Positions 16,731-26,072 of a DNA stretch of 64,000 nt are shown here, one piece after another. A program made the position numbers and the translations under genes. How positions within the stretch are numbered: the stretch's first letter is position 1; every line of letters begins with the position of its first letter. This stretch comes from Flavobacteriales bacterium (GTDB lineage Bacteria > Bacteroidota > Bacteroidia > Flavobacteriales_F > PHOS-HE28). Location: the NCBI GenBank assembly GCA_016719225.1, contig JADKAN010000001.1, positions 372,001 to 436,000 on the forward strand. The letters run 5' to 3'. The notes under the pieces are model-generated. The model did no database searches, had not been told where the DNA came from, and worked only from the letters and a program-made list of their open reading frames with translations.

Positions 16731-18466
16731 TGGAGCATCGCTTCACGGATGTACTTCACCGGCGCAGTGCCATAGCTGAGGAACGTCTCGTGAAAATCCT
16801 TTAAGCTGTATGAATTGCCCATTTTCTTTTTATAGGCATCTCGCAACGCAAGTATCTCCGTGGAACCGGTGAAGTAGGAGCAAAGCTGCACCTGCGAGAG
16901 CGTTGCTCTACGGTATTTCTCCCGCACTTGCGCTTCTTCTTGAAAGCCCTGATCGACCAACAGGTCGCGGATGTCCTTCTCGGACCAACCCAAGCGATGG
17001 ATGCCATAATCCACGAGGACGTTGGTGCATTCACGTAGGTTCCATTTGTAGTACATCAGCCACATTTCCGGCGCATCGCCGTCCCAGCCGTTCTCCATCA
17101 TCATGCGCTCGCTGTAGACCGCCCAACCTTCCACCATGGCTCCGTTAGCGAAGACGGCCTTCACCTTATCCGGTGCTTCCCGCTGTGTGTATATCCCCTG
17201 CATGCAATGGCCGGGGACCGCTTCGTGAATGGTGAGGAGCTGCAACATCCAATGATTGTACTCCCGCAGTGCGCTCTCCACTTCATCAGGCGGCTTTCCG
17301 CTGAGGTCCGCTACGTTGTAGTAGGCTGAAGAAGTCTTTTGATAGGGCAGGGGGAATTCCGCGGAAGCCATGGTGACACCGCTGGAGAAGGGAGGCATCA
17401 GGCGCACTTTTAACGAGGCGGTAGTGTCGAAGTTGAAGAGATCCTTGGCCAGGATGAAGCGGTTGATACGGTGCAGCTGGGCGTTGATCGTGTCGAAGAG
17501 GCCTGCGGGCTTAACGTGCTGCAGCGAGAGCCGGTCGATCATCGTTTTGATCATGACCAAACTGTCGGCCGGCTCGGGGGAGTTCGCGAGGTACTTCGGC
17601 CACAATTCCTTGGCGAGGGTGTACATCTCCCGGTGGCACTTGTCTTTTTGCGTATTGGCCAGCTGGAAGATCTGGTCGGGACCCATGTCCGAGACGATCT
17701 CGTACTTGAATTTCTGTTCATACAAGGCCTGCGAAAGCCTGAAATCACGAAAGGCGACCGTGCTGTCCGAAAGCAGGTTGGTCAACCCGGCGATATATCC
17801 GTTGATGGCGGCTTTCGCATCTCCCACTCGTTGGTTGAGCATTTGGCGATCTGTTTCCGGAAGTGTCGACTTCGCGATCGAATCGATGAGGTCCTGCCCG
17901 AATACGGATAGCGCACCTTTGTTTTGGCCAATGGCCAATTGGACGTGTTCTTTGGTCGGATCCTTCAACACGTTCAGGGCTGCGGCGTAGTAATCACCGG
18001 CGCGTGCGAGGTGTGCGGATAGGTCGCGTAGGCGGGCATCCAACGGCGCATAGTCCTGTGTGAGGATGGCATACACATCACCGCCGATGTTGTAGCGGGA
18101 AGCGTCCCAGCGCTGGTCCTGCAGGGTGTCGATCGCCCAGATGCTGCGCCGCAGTTCGTTCTCCATCATGCGGTAGCTGATGCGTTCAGGCAATGGCAGT
18201 TGCCCGCTACCGATTGCGTGCAGCGAATCGAGCCAACGTTCCGCGAAAGAGGTACTACCTGCGAAATAGGCGCTGTCCGGGGCGGGGAGTTCATCATAAT
18301 ATTTCCCGTATCCCACCGATATCGCAGCGGACGGGAACTGCTTCCAATAGGCATCGAGGAAGCGCGTCTTGAAGCCGTCAAAGTCCACGGGGGCTTTTTG
18401 CGCCGGGGTTTCCGCCGGAGTGCATGCAGCAAGAAGGAGTATAATGGAGAGGAAGGTCGATCTCAT
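16727..18466 (-). CDS. DUF885 family putative metallopeptidase lipoprotein
   Basis: A 579-residue exported protein: lipobox LLLAAC near residue 15, then a largely helical body. The DUF885 signature is clear: HEAVPGH at 414-420 followed by FANGAMVEGWAVYSE (E at about 446), an HExxxGH...E arrangement like gluzincin zinc peptidases. Later CSYFTGSTEILALRD also belongs to the family. Expected location is periplasmic or cell surface. The substrate is unknown. It forms a two-gene unit with the downstream hypothetical lipoprotein. Confidence 0.85.
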   Translation of the reverse strand: MRSTFLSIILLLAACTPAETPAQKAPVDFDGFKTRFLDAYWKQFPSAAISVGYGKYYDELPAPDSAYFAGSTSFAERWLDSLHAIGSGQLPLPERISYRMMENELRRSIWAIDTLQDQRWDASRYNIGGDVYAILTQDYAPLDARLRDLSAHLARAGDYYAAALNVLKDPTKEHVQLAIGQNKGALSVFGQDLIDSIAKSTLPETDRQMLNQRVGDAKAAINGYIAGLTNLLSDSTVAFRDFRLSQALYEQKFKYEIVSDMGPDQIFQLANTQKDKCHREMYTLAKELWPKYLANSPEPADSLVMIKTMIDRLSLQHVKPAGLFDTINAQLHRINRFILAKDLFNFDTTASLKVRLMPPFSSGVTMASAEFPLPYQKTSSAYYNVADLSGKPPDEVESALREYNHWMLQLLTIHEAVPGHCMQGIYTQREAPDKVKAVFANGAMVEGWAVYSERMMMENGWDGDAPEMWLMYYKWNLRECTNVLVDYGIHRLGWSEKDIRDLLVDQGFQEEAQVREKYRRATLSQVQLCSYFTGSTEILALRDAYKKKMGNSYSLKDFHETFLSYGTAPVKYIREAMLQ

Positions 18467-18596
18467 TCGGGGTTGGTCGGTCTTTACGTCAACGTGGCGA
18501 TCAGGATCGCCGAAAGTAGACTACTCCGTAGCGGGGCGTTCCGATTTGGCCGTTGCCCGGAGCCAGCCATAGCTGTCTCCAGGAAAGGACAAGGCA

Positions 18597-18631
18597 TTTG
18601 TTCAGAAGCGCCTTGAAAATCACTACCTTTG
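18597..18631 (+). promoter_or_regulatory. Probable promoter of typA (TTTG and TACCTTTG)
   Basis: TTTG at 18597-18600 and the exact -7 match TACCTTTG at 18624-18631 are separated by 23 bases, slightly more than the usual 19-21. The start codon follows 34 bases later. Confidence 0.55.
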
Positions 18632-18665
18632 CCCGCTTTTTTCCACGCCCTTTCCCAGCATTTCC

Positions 18666-20477
18666 ATGAAGGACCTCCGCAACATCGCCATTATCGCCCA
18701 CGTCGACCACGGTAAGACCACATTGGTGGACAAGATCCTGCACCAATGCCAACTGTTCCGATCGAACGAGGAGGTGAAGGACCTGCTGCTGGACAACAAC
18801 GATCTGGAGCGTGAGCGCGGCATCACGATCCTCAGCAAGAACGTGAGCGTTCACTATAAGGGCGTGAAGATCAACATCATCGACACCCCCGGCCACAGTG
18901 ACTTCGGCGGTGAGGTGGAGCGCGTGCTCAACATGGCGGACGGCGTGATCCTGCTGGTGGACGCTTTCGAAGGACCGATGCCGCAAACGCGCTTCGTGCT
19001 GGGCAAAGCCATCGAACTGGGCCTGAAGCCAGTGGTGGTGATCAATAAGGTGGACAAGCCCAACTGCACGCCTGAAGAGGTGCATGAGGCCGTGTTCGAT
19101 CTGATGTTCGCACTGGATGCCACCGAGGACCAGTTGAACTTCCCTGCTGTTTACGGCTCCAGCAAGAATGGCTGGATGGGTGCGGATTGGAAGACCCCTA
19201 CAGAAGATGTTAGCTATCTGCTCGACGTGATCATCGAACATGTGCCCGCACCGAAGGTGGTGGAAGGCACCGTGCAGATGCGCATCACCTCGCTCGACTA
19301 TAGCTCCTTTCAAGGGCGTATCGCGGTGGGCCGCATCTCGCGTGGAAGCCTGAAGGCGGGCCAGCAGATCACTTTGGTGAAGAACATGGGCGGTACCGTG
19401 AAAGGCCAGATCAAAGAACTCATGATCTTCGAGGGCCTCGGCAAGGAGAAGGTCAAGACGGAAGTGGGCTGCGGCGAGATCGTTGCGCTGATGGGCCTGG
19501 AGAATTTTGACATCGGCGACACCGTCGCCGACGCAGAGAACCCCGAGGGCCTGGCCAAGTTCAAAGTGGACGAGCCGACCATGAGCATGCTCTTCACCAT
19601 CAACACCTCGCCATTCTTCGGTAAAGAGGGCGAGTTCGTAACCAGCCGCCACTTGCGTGATCGCATCTTCAAGGAGATCGAGAAGAACCTGGCCATGCGG
19701 GTGAAGGAAACCGATTCGCCGGATAAACTGTTGGTCTTCGGCCGGGGCATCCTGCACCTCAGCATCCTGGTGGAGACCATGCGCCGCGAAGGCTATGAGT
19801 TCCAACTGGGGCAGCCCCAAGTGCTCTACAAGGACATCGATGGGCAGAAGCAAGAACCCATCGAATTGCTCACCGTGCAAGTGCCGGAGCAATTCAGCAG
19901 CAAGGTGATCGACAACGTGACCCGCCGTAAGGGTGAGATCGTGAATATCGAACAGAAGAGCGATCGCACGGTGCTGGAGTTCTCGATCCCCGCACGTGGC
20001 ATCATCGGCCTGCGCAACACCTTGCTCACCGCCACCGAGGGCGAAGCGATCATCGCTCACCGCTTCAAGGGATACGAGCCTTTCAAAGGTGAACTCGGCA
20101 TACGCCGCGCTTCAAGCATCATCAGCCAAGAGACCGGTACGGCCATCGCTTATGCCATGGACAAGCTGCAGGATCGTGGCCGATTCTTCGTGAACCCCAA
20201 TGAAGAGGTGTACGGTGGACAGGTGATCGGAGAGAATCCCAAGATGGACGACCTGGTGGTGAACATCAACAAGACGAAGAAGCTCACCAACATGCGCGCT
20301 TCGGGTACCGATGACAAGACCGCCTTGGCGCCTGCCACGAAGTTCTCCTTGGAAGAAGCCATGGAGTACATTAAGGATGACGAGTACTTGGAGGTGACCC
20401 CGAAGAACCTGCGCATCCGTAAGATCTTCCTGGACGAGAACGAGCGGAAGAAGCAGCGCAAGCCGCAGAACGCTTAA
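18666..20477 (+). CDS. typA: Ribosome-associated GTPase TypA/BipA
   Basis: A 603-residue translational GTPase of the EF-G/LepA group that acts on the ribosome in stress and 50S assembly. G1 is AHVDHGKTT (residues 11-19), G2 lies in RERGITI, G3 is DTPGHSDFGGEVERVL, and G4 is NKVDKP. Domain II, III and V follow, with the TypA-specific C-terminal domain (PVKYT-like region replaced here by GTDDKTALAPATKFSLEEAMEYI). Length fits. It is monocistronic with its own promoter. Confidence 0.96.
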   Translation: MKDLRNIAIIAHVDHGKTTLVDKILHQCQLFRSNEEVKDLLLDNNDLERERGITILSKNVSVHYKGVKINIIDTPGHSDFGGEVERVLNMADGVILLVDAFEGPMPQTRFVLGKAIELGLKPVVVINKVDKPNCTPEEVHEAVFDLMFALDATEDQLNFPAVYGSSKNGWMGADWKTPTEDVSYLLDVIIEHVPAPKVVEGTVQMRITSLDYSSFQGRIAVGRISRGSLKAGQQITLVKNMGGTVKGQIKELMIFEGLGKEKVKTEVGCGEIVALMGLENFDIGDTVADAENPEGLAKFKVDEPTMSMLFTINTSPFFGKEGEFVTSRHLRDRIFKEIEKNLAMRVKETDSPDKLLVFGRGILHLSILVETMRREGYEFQLGQPQVLYKDIDGQKQEPIELLTVQVPEQFSSKVIDNVTRRKGEIVNIEQKSDRTVLEFSIPARGIIGLRNTLLTATEGEAIIAHRFKGYEPFKGELGIRRASSIISQETGTAIAYAMDKLQDRGRFFVNPNEEVYGGQVIGENPKMDDLVVNINKTKKLTNMRASGTDDKTALAPATKFSLEEAMEYIKDDEYLEVTPKNLRIRKIFLDENERKKQRKPQNA

Positions 20478-20594
20478 GCAGCGTGCAGTCGGCAGTGGCA
20501 GTCGTGAGCCAAGTAGTCTTGAGTCTGGAGTCCGATCGTCCCATCACCAGTCACCATACTGCATTTCTCCGCGCCTCGGTGGCCCAACATCCGC
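20478..20594. repeat. Intergenic gap with degenerate repeat text
   Basis: The gap between typA and the convergent DUF4421 gene contains short internally repetitive words: GCAGTCGGCAGTGGCAGTCG, TTGAGTCTGGAGTCC, CACCAGTCACCA, and CTCCGCGCCTCGGTGG. A near copy of GTCGGCAGTGGCAGT is found at about 54524. No gene or clear terminator is seen. Confidence 0.5.
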
Positions 20595-21728
20595 CTAGTC
20601 TGATCCCACTTTCGGTAGGGCCTCCTGAACAGGCTCCGTCACCTTCTTCCTGAACCAGCGGATGCCTTTGTCCATGAAACGGATGTGGGCGTCGAAGCGC
20701 TTCACGAAGTTGAGCCGGATGTTCCCTACGCTCCAGTAGAAGCTACTGCGGTCCTGGAGTAAATAGCCGATGTTCTCCTGGTTGAAGGAAAGTCCGGCGT
20801 AGTAGTGGGCGCTGTTGTAGCCGGCACCTGCGCGGAACTGTCCGTGCCAACCCAGACCCGCACTGGTCTTCAGCAATTCGTTCCCATCGGTGGCGTACGT
20901 AACGGCACGTTGTAGGCTTAATCCGCCCCCCACAACGAACGAGCCGGTAAGGAAAACATGCTCCTTGAATACGAGGGTGTAGGCATAGCCTGCGCTGGGC
21001 CCCAGATCCAAAAAGCCGCCGCGCCTCAGTTGAAGTCCGGGATCGTAGAGATCCGCCAAGCGCACGGGGATCAAGGATGAATCGGCCTGTAGGTGGAAGT
21101 AGGTGAGATAACCGCCCGCTAGGATGGTGCCTTGGCTTTTCCGTTGCCAAGCGTCCTGGTTGAAGGCCGCACGGTAACTGAAGCGGTCGTTATTGAAGAT
21201 GTGCACGGTGCTGACGCCCACGTTGTATTGCACCAGGTCCGGTCGGGTAGGGAACTCGGTGTCCTGTTGCCAGCCCAGTTCCGGCAACGTGTATGAGCTG
21301 ATATAGTACCCTTGGAAGCGCTGCAGGAACAGGTTGCTGGCCCAGCGCTTGGTATATAGGTTGGCCTGCGCATCAAAATAGCGCGTTTCGCCCCGGATGT
21401 CCTGGTCTTTGTTCAAGCCCGGAATGCCAACACCGATGTTGAGCGTCAACGAGCGATAGCTGGCTCCCACACCGAAGTTGATCTTGTTGTTGGGCCGTAG
21501 AATGAACGCCTTGGTGTCCTTCAGGCCACCAAGCTGCATCTTATTGTACTTGGTGCTGCTGTAGACCCGTCCTGTTAGGATGTGCGAGTAGTCCTTCACG
21601 TAGGCGGTGTCGAAGGTGTCGCCAGGGGCATGTGCTTGGGCGTGCACCGCGCTGCCCGCGACCAAGCAGGTACCGGAGAGGAAGGCTGAAAGGACCGCAT
21701 TCCTGTAGCGGTGTAATGCATTCTGCAT
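20595..21728 (-). CDS. DUF4421 family outer membrane protein
   Basis: A 377-residue exported barrel protein. It begins with a signal peptide ending near VHAQA, then DTAYVKDYSHILTGRVYSSTKY and RPNNKINFGVGASYRSLTLNIG, which are the hallmark of the DUF4421 family of Bacteroidota. The rest alternates short beta strands rich in Tyr/Phe/Gly. Function unknown; the location is expected to be the outer membrane. ATG 21728 was chosen over GTG 21749 because it follows a CACCTTTG box by 7 bases and gives a better signal peptide. Confidence 0.75.
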   Translation of the reverse strand: MQNALHRYRNAVLSAFLSGTCLVAGSAVHAQAHAPGDTFDTAYVKDYSHILTGRVYSSTKYNKMQLGGLKDTKAFILRPNNKINFGVGASYRSLTLNIGVGIPGLNKDQDIRGETRYFDAQANLYTKRWASNLFLQRFQGYYISSYTLPELGWQQDTEFPTRPDLVQYNVGVSTVHIFNNDRFSYRAAFNQDAWQRKSQGTILAGGYLTYFHLQADSSLIPVRLADLYDPGLQLRRGGFLDLGPSAGYAYTLVFKEHVFLTGSFVVGGGLSLQRAVTYATDGNELLKTSAGLGWHGQFRAGAGYNSAHYYAGLSFNQENIGYLLQDRSSFYWSVGNIRLNFVKRFDAHIRFMDKGIRWFRKKVTEPVQEALPKVGSD

Positions 21729-21735
21729 ATCTGCG

Positions 21736-21743
21736 CAAAGGTG
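21736..21743 (-). promoter_or_regulatory. Possible -7 box (CACCTTTG) before the DUF4421 gene
   Basis: One mismatch to TAnnTTTG, placed 7 bases before the chosen ATG, giving a very short leader. The same CACCTTTGCG word precedes prmC. Confidence 0.3.
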
Positions 21744-21900
21744 GCACACACAGCCCGTTCGGCTACAGGTGGGAACGATGCACCGGCGCTTGCGATGGTA
21801 TCGGACATTTTGAACCGTGCCGGATGAAGCGTGTACGGCAACGCGTCATTGCGTTTTCAACCACCATTTAACGCCTCCGCCGGGCTACGGCGCACCGAAC

Positions 21901-23223
21901 ATGATGAAGCCCTTCGTCATATCCCTTGCGCTGGCCGCCGTGGTCGCGGGCAGCGCCGCCTTGATCTCCTTCCGCAGCGCACCCGAAACCTGCTGTCAGC
22001 TTCAACCCAATGCGTTACCGCCCAAGGGTTGCGTGTTCAAGACTGTTTACGAAGGCGACGGCCTGGACCCGTCCTTCGTCCTGAAGACCCCCGCCGAAGT
22101 CCTTACCTCGGAAAACCGCGCCTACGACTGGATGGTCAATGCGCAGAACAGTGATGGTGGTTTTGCCGCAGGTAGCCATGCCGCCCAGAACGTGATGGAT
22201 CCGCACGCAGCCCCAAGCGACCCCGCCACTACGGCGATGGTGAGCATGGCCTTGCTCCGGGCCGGTAGCACTGTGAAAGAAGGACGCTTCGCCAACGTGC
22301 TGGCCCGCGCTACCGAATTCCTGCTGAAAGCGGTGGAGAACGCACCGTCCGATGCGCTCAACATCACTGCGCTCACCGGTACCCAGATCCAAGTGAAGCT
22401 GGGTCAGAACATTGATGTGGCGCTCACCGCGCAATACCTCAGCAACCTCATGGGCCGTCTGCCTTGCAATGATCCCAAGCATGACCGTTGGATGAACGCA
22501 CTGAACGCATGCACCGCCAAGATCCAGCGCGCGCAGATGGCCAATGGGAGTGTACAGGGTAGTGGCTGGGCGGGTGTGCTACAGAGCAGTTTCGCCACCA
22601 ACGCGCTGGAGAGCGCGCAGCACGTGGGTGGCTTAGTGGATGAGAAAGCGCTGGAAAAGGCCCGTGATTTCCAAAAAGGGAACTTCGACGCCAGCACGGG
22701 TACCGTGGCCACCGAAGCTGCGGCAGGAGTTACGCTTTATGCCGTGAGCGGAAGTACGCGCAGCAGTGCGAAGGAAGCCCGCCATGCGGAAGAAGTGATG
22801 GAGCGCGCTAAGCGTGAAGGGAAAGTGGACCAAGCCGCACCGGTATCGTCCGCTACCTTACAGCAGGCCGGCCTTTCCAAGGATGAGGCCGAAAAGGTGA
22901 ACACCGCCTACAACGTTTACAATGTGGCCAAGGTGCGAGCGCAATCCGATGAGGTGATCAGCGGCTTCGGCAACAACGGCGGTGAGGAGTTCATGAGCTT
23001 CCTGCAGACCGGCGAATCGCTCATCATCAACCGCGACAATAGCTGGCGTAACTGGTACGACGCAACCACCGCGCGCTTAGTGGGTATCCAGAACAACGAT
23101 GGCAGCTGGAACGGCCACCACTGCATCACCAGCCCGGTGTTCTGCACCGCAACGGCACTGCTCATCCTCAGTGTGAACAACGACATTGGGACGCTGGTGG
23201 CGCAGGGTGCCACGGGCGGGTAG
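21901..23223 (+). CDS. Exported protein with prenyltransferase/squalene-cyclase-like repeats
   Basis: About 440 residues, beginning with a hydrophobic signal or anchor (MMKPFVISLALAAVVAGSAALI). Two copies of the alpha/alpha-toroid QNSDGGF/QNNDGSWNG turn are visible, one near residue 80 and one near residue 400, and the middle is helical with many small residues. These repeats occur in terpene cyclases, prenyltransferases and in secreted non-enzymatic toroids. The catalytic DxDD or zinc motifs of true cyclases/prenyltransferases are not evident, so a binding or scaffold role is possible. A Cys-rich stretch (TCCQL...PPKGC) follows the signal. Gene ends at a strong terminator. Confidence 0.65.
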   Translation: MMKPFVISLALAAVVAGSAALISFRSAPETCCQLQPNALPPKGCVFKTVYEGDGLDPSFVLKTPAEVLTSENRAYDWMVNAQNSDGGFAAGSHAAQNVMDPHAAPSDPATTAMVSMALLRAGSTVKEGRFANVLARATEFLLKAVENAPSDALNITALTGTQIQVKLGQNIDVALTAQYLSNLMGRLPCNDPKHDRWMNALNACTAKIQRAQMANGSVQGSGWAGVLQSSFATNALESAQHVGGLVDEKALEKARDFQKGNFDASTGTVATEAAAGVTLYAVSGSTRSSAKEARHAEEVMERAKREGKVDQAAPVSSATLQQAGLSKDEAEKVNTAYNVYNVAKVRAQSDEVISGFGNNGGEEFMSFLQTGESLIINRDNSWRNWYDATTARLVGIQNNDGSWNGHHCITSPVFCTATALLILSVNNDIGTLVAQGATGG

Positions 23224-23243
23224 GGGAAGGTCCCCGCCGGGAA

Positions 23244-23285
23244 CGGAAAGGGCGCTCACCGCAAGGTGAACGCCCTTTCCGTTTT
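23244..23285 (+). terminator. Terminator after the toroid protein gene
   Basis: A long stem (CGGAAAGGGCG and TCACC with their complements, one C-A mismatch) closes a GCAA loop and ends in TTTT. It lies between this gene and the convergent cupredoxin gene. Confidence 0.88.
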
Positions 23286-23298
23286 GATGTGGATACGA

Positions 23299-23895
23299 TC
23301 AACGCGCGATCGTTATGCGCTCCGCAGCTACGAGGTTGCCCTGCTCATCACGGACGGCGATGCTGTAGTTACCGGTGCGCAGTGTGGAAACATCCACCAT
23401 TCCGTCATCAGCGAGCAGGGTATCCAGCACCACCTTGCCCGTTACTTCACGCACTTGGATGCGCTGTCCGCTGGCAACGCCTGTAATGTGTACGCTGGTG
23501 TTCGCTGGGTTGGGTGAAAGCTGAAGAACCGCGTTGGCTTCCTGTTCCGGAACGCCCACGCTGGATCCCACGATGAACATCCCCTTCATTCCCATGCCTG
23601 CATGCGGAATGCAGACGTAGTAGTACGTACCCACGGTGTTCAGCACGAAGGTGTGTTCGCCGGATGCATAATTGAAGCCTCCGTTGGATGCGTTGCCGTT
23701 GGCGTTCCAAGTTGCAAGGCTTACTTCCGTGCAGGTGTGCGGGTTTCCCAGCACCAAGTGGATGCTGTCGCCCGCTTGCGCGGTGATGGTGCTCGGGGAG
23801 AACGTGAGCCCTTCGTTGGTGAGTTGGTACGTGGTCTGGGCGCTTGCTGCGCCGGCAAAGGCGATGGCGGTGAACAGGGTAGTGATCTTCCTCAT
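23299..23895 (-). CDS. Plastocyanin-like cupredoxin with T9SS type A sorting domain
   Basis: A 198-residue secreted copper protein. After a signal peptide (residues 1-19, ending in SAQ), residues 21-110 form a cupredoxin: H53 in GNPHTC and C95-x2-H98-x4-M103 (YYYVCIPHAGMGM) are the type I copper ligands. Residues about 123-198 (LQLSPNPANTSVHI to the Arg terminus) are a C-terminal domain of the T9SS type A class, which directs export through the Bacteroidota type IX system and possible surface anchoring. An electron carrier or copper-binding surface protein is likely. It is far from the metal locus at 1-4107, so a link is speculative. Confidence 0.9.
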   Translation of the reverse strand: MRKITTLFTAIAFAGAASAQTTYQLTNEGLTFSPSTITAQAGDSIHLVLGNPHTCTEVSLATWNANGNASNGGFNYASGEHTFVLNTVGTYYYVCIPHAGMGMKGMFIVGSSVGVPEQEANAVLQLSPNPANTSVHITGVASGQRIQVREVTGKVVLDTLLADDGMVDVSTLRTGNYSIAVRDEQGNLVAAERITIAR

Positions 23896-23970
23896 GTATG
23901 CGGCGCCTTTGCCCGGCGTAGGCGTTTTGGTGGTTTACGAACAAGATGATGACGTGCTTTCTGGACGATC

Positions 23971-24042
23971 CGTCCACTGGGGGTGTCAAAATGTTAGGGG
24001 GATGAAAATGGTAAGGAAGACCATTCCCTTTTCCAGTGGACG
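23971..24042. repeat. 10-bp inverted repeat pair in an intergenic gap
   Basis: CGTCCACTGG at 23971-23980 and its exact complement CCAGTGGACG at 24033-24042 are separated by 52 bases, between the divergent cupredoxin (leftward) and the small exported protein (rightward). Could be a regulator site or a hairpin. Confidence 0.45.
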
Positions 24043-24132
24043 ATTTCCGGCTTGAGGGCGTTCCAGTTGGCTGCTCGCATTAGTGGGTTGTCGGCACATC
24101 GTTTGTGGCCATGTCTCCAAATACACTTCACA

Positions 24133-24516
24133 ATGAAAACGACAGCATGGCTTCTTTGTGCCGGCCTTTTAGCCGCATCCGCTAGCGTAAATGCTCAAGA
24201 CACTGCAAACACGTCCATTGACACGCCACCGCGTTGGACGACGCTTACTGACAGCGTTGGCCAAGTGATCGGGTTACGACAGGACCAGCAAGAGGGCTGG
24301 AAGACCCGCAATGAAAGCTGGAACAGGAAGTACGAGGCCTTGGGCGAACACCCGGAGAACCATCCCACCTACATCAGGCTGCACAGCGCGCGCGAGTTCG
24401 ATCTCAAGGGCTTTCTCACTGGCGGCCAATACGACAAATGGAAGGAGTTGAATAAGCGCTCACCGCGTTTGGAACCCAACAACCCACCGGGCACCAACAT
24501 GCCTTCGGACCGCTGA
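24133..24516 (+). CDS. Small exported protein of unknown function
   Basis: A 127-residue protein with a clear signal peptide (MKTTAWLLCAGLLAASASVNAQ, residues 1-22). The mature part is charged and helical: TDSVGQVIGLRQDQQEGW, RNESWNRKYEALG, and a later LTGGQYDKWKELNKRSPR. The pattern of a short helix with Gln/Trp/Lys followed by a 'GGQYDKW' turn resembles small periplasmic helical proteins of the Spy/LTxxQ type, but the match is weak. The ATG at 24133 is chosen for the signal peptide; an upstream in-frame extension lacks one. Confidence 0.6.
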   Translation: MKTTAWLLCAGLLAASASVNAQDTANTSIDTPPRWTTLTDSVGQVIGLRQDQQEGWKTRNESWNRKYEALGEHPENHPTYIRLHSAREFDLKGFLTGGQYDKWKELNKRSPRLEPNNPPGTNMPSDR

Positions 24517-24667
24517 GCGTTCTGGGATCGGGTCGATCCCACCCCAGTTTCAGAAAGATGCACTGATGGGCGATCGGGCAAAGTTTGAACACCGATCATC
24601 ATCCATCAACATTGACTAGATTACTGGCGCAGGATCGACGATAATCCTGTCGATCTTTCCCAGTTAC

Positions 24668-25888
24668 ATGCAACGGACCATCCTTCACCTCGACCTGAAC
24701 ACCTTCTTCGTAAGTGTGGAACGGCTGCGCGAACCCAAGCTCAACGGCAGGCCCGTACTGATCGGCAGTGACAGCGACCGTGGCGTGGTGGCCAGCTGCA
24801 GCTACGAGGCGCGTGCCTTCGGCGTGCGCAGCGCCATGCCCATGAAAACCGCCAAGCAGCTCTGTCCGGAGGCCATCATCCTGCGCGGCGACAGCAGTGC
24901 GTACCTGAAGAAGAGCGACGAGGTCACCGAGATCGTCCGCGCGCACGTGCCGCTCTTCGAGAAAAGCAGCGTGGACGAGTTCTATGCCGACCTCACTGGT
25001 ACCGACAAATTCTTCGGTAGCTGGAAAATGGCCGGCGAGCTGCGCCAACGCATCATGAAGGAAAGCGGCCTGCCCAACAGCTTCGGCCTAAGTGTCAACA
25101 AAACCGTGAGCAAGGTGGCCACCGGCGAAGCCAAACAACGTCCGGACGGCCAAATGCAAGTGCCCAGCGGCACTGAAAGACTCTTCCTCGCGCCCATGTC
25201 CATTGAAAGCATCCCCGGCGTGGGCGGAAAGACCGCGCACTTGCTGCGCAGCATGGGCGTGGCCCGCTTACACACCATGCAGGAGCTGCCCGTGGACCTT
25301 ATGCAGCGGCTGCTGGGCGAGCATGGGCCCGTGCTGTGGCGAAAGGCCAACGGCATCGATCCCAGCCCGGTGACCCCGTGGCACGAGCGTAAAAGCATCA
25401 GCACCGAACGCACCTTCGAACGTGATACCATCGACCTGGTGAAGCTCAAGGGCCTGCTCACGGCCATGGCCGAAAGCCTCGCCTTCCAACTGCGCAGGGG
25501 CGAAAAACTCACCAGTTGTATCACCGTGAAGATCCGTTACGCCGACATGAATACGCATGCCCGTCAGTTGCGCGTCGGCTATACCGCCTGCGATCACCTC
25601 ATTTTGCCGTTGGTCCATGAGCTCTTCACCAAACTCTACGACCGCCGCCAACGCATCCGCTTAGTGGGCGTACGTTTCAGCCACCTCGTGGGCGGCGGCC
25701 ACCAGATGGATGCTTTCACCGATACCCAAGAGGCCATGAACCTCTACCAGGCCATGGACAAGGTGCGCAAGCGTTTCGGCGACCGCATGGTGATGCGTGC
25801 CGCAGGTATGGCCGCCAAAAGCATCGGCCGCATGGACAACCCCTTCGACGGCCAGGCCCCGGTGCTGCTGGCGAACCGGAGGGCGTGA
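24668..25888 (+). CDS. dinB: DNA polymerase IV (DinB, Y-family)
   Basis: A 406-residue translesion polymerase. The catalytic carboxylates are in ILHLDLNTFFVSVERL (Asp at about 8) and SSVDEFYADLTGTD (Asp-Glu at about 100). YEARAFGVRSAMPM is the fingers motif, GVGGKTAHLL the helix-hairpin-helix of the thumb. The SVDEFYAD variant of the usual SIDEAYLD is common in Bacteroidota. No C-terminal beta-clamp motif was confidently identified. No umuD-like partner is nearby. Confidence 0.93.
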   Translation: MQRTILHLDLNTFFVSVERLREPKLNGRPVLIGSDSDRGVVASCSYEARAFGVRSAMPMKTAKQLCPEAIILRGDSSAYLKKSDEVTEIVRAHVPLFEKSSVDEFYADLTGTDKFFGSWKMAGELRQRIMKESGLPNSFGLSVNKTVSKVATGEAKQRPDGQMQVPSGTERLFLAPMSIESIPGVGGKTAHLLRSMGVARLHTMQELPVDLMQRLLGEHGPVLWRKANGIDPSPVTPWHERKSISTERTFERDTIDLVKLKGLLTAMAESLAFQLRRGEKLTSCITVKIRYADMNTHARQLRVGYTACDHLILPLVHELFTKLYDRRQRIRLVGVRFSHLVGGGHQMDAFTDTQEAMNLYQAMDKVRKRFGDRMVMRAAGMAAKSIGRMDNPFDGQAPVLLANRRA

Positions 25889-26072
25889 GGTGGACCGGCC
25901 TTTCTTGTTCCACTGCTCCTTCGAGCGAAGTAGGAGCAAACCCCACCTTTATGGAAGCCGATGTGCGATACCCTGAGGAGCACATCGCCCAAAATTGAAC
26001 CCGGAAGGCTTATCGGATGTTGTCATTTGCAATTCGTGCACGGAACCCAAGCACTTACGTAATTTCACGCCC

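Noticed and set aside
18501..20060. 519-codon frame antisense to typA
   Set aside because: It mirrors the typA codon pattern in the opposite strand; typA is unambiguous and the antisense protein shows no domain.
24668..25888. Unusual active site in DinB (SVDEFYAD)
   Set aside because: The acidic residues are intact and this variant is common in Bacteroidota polymerases.
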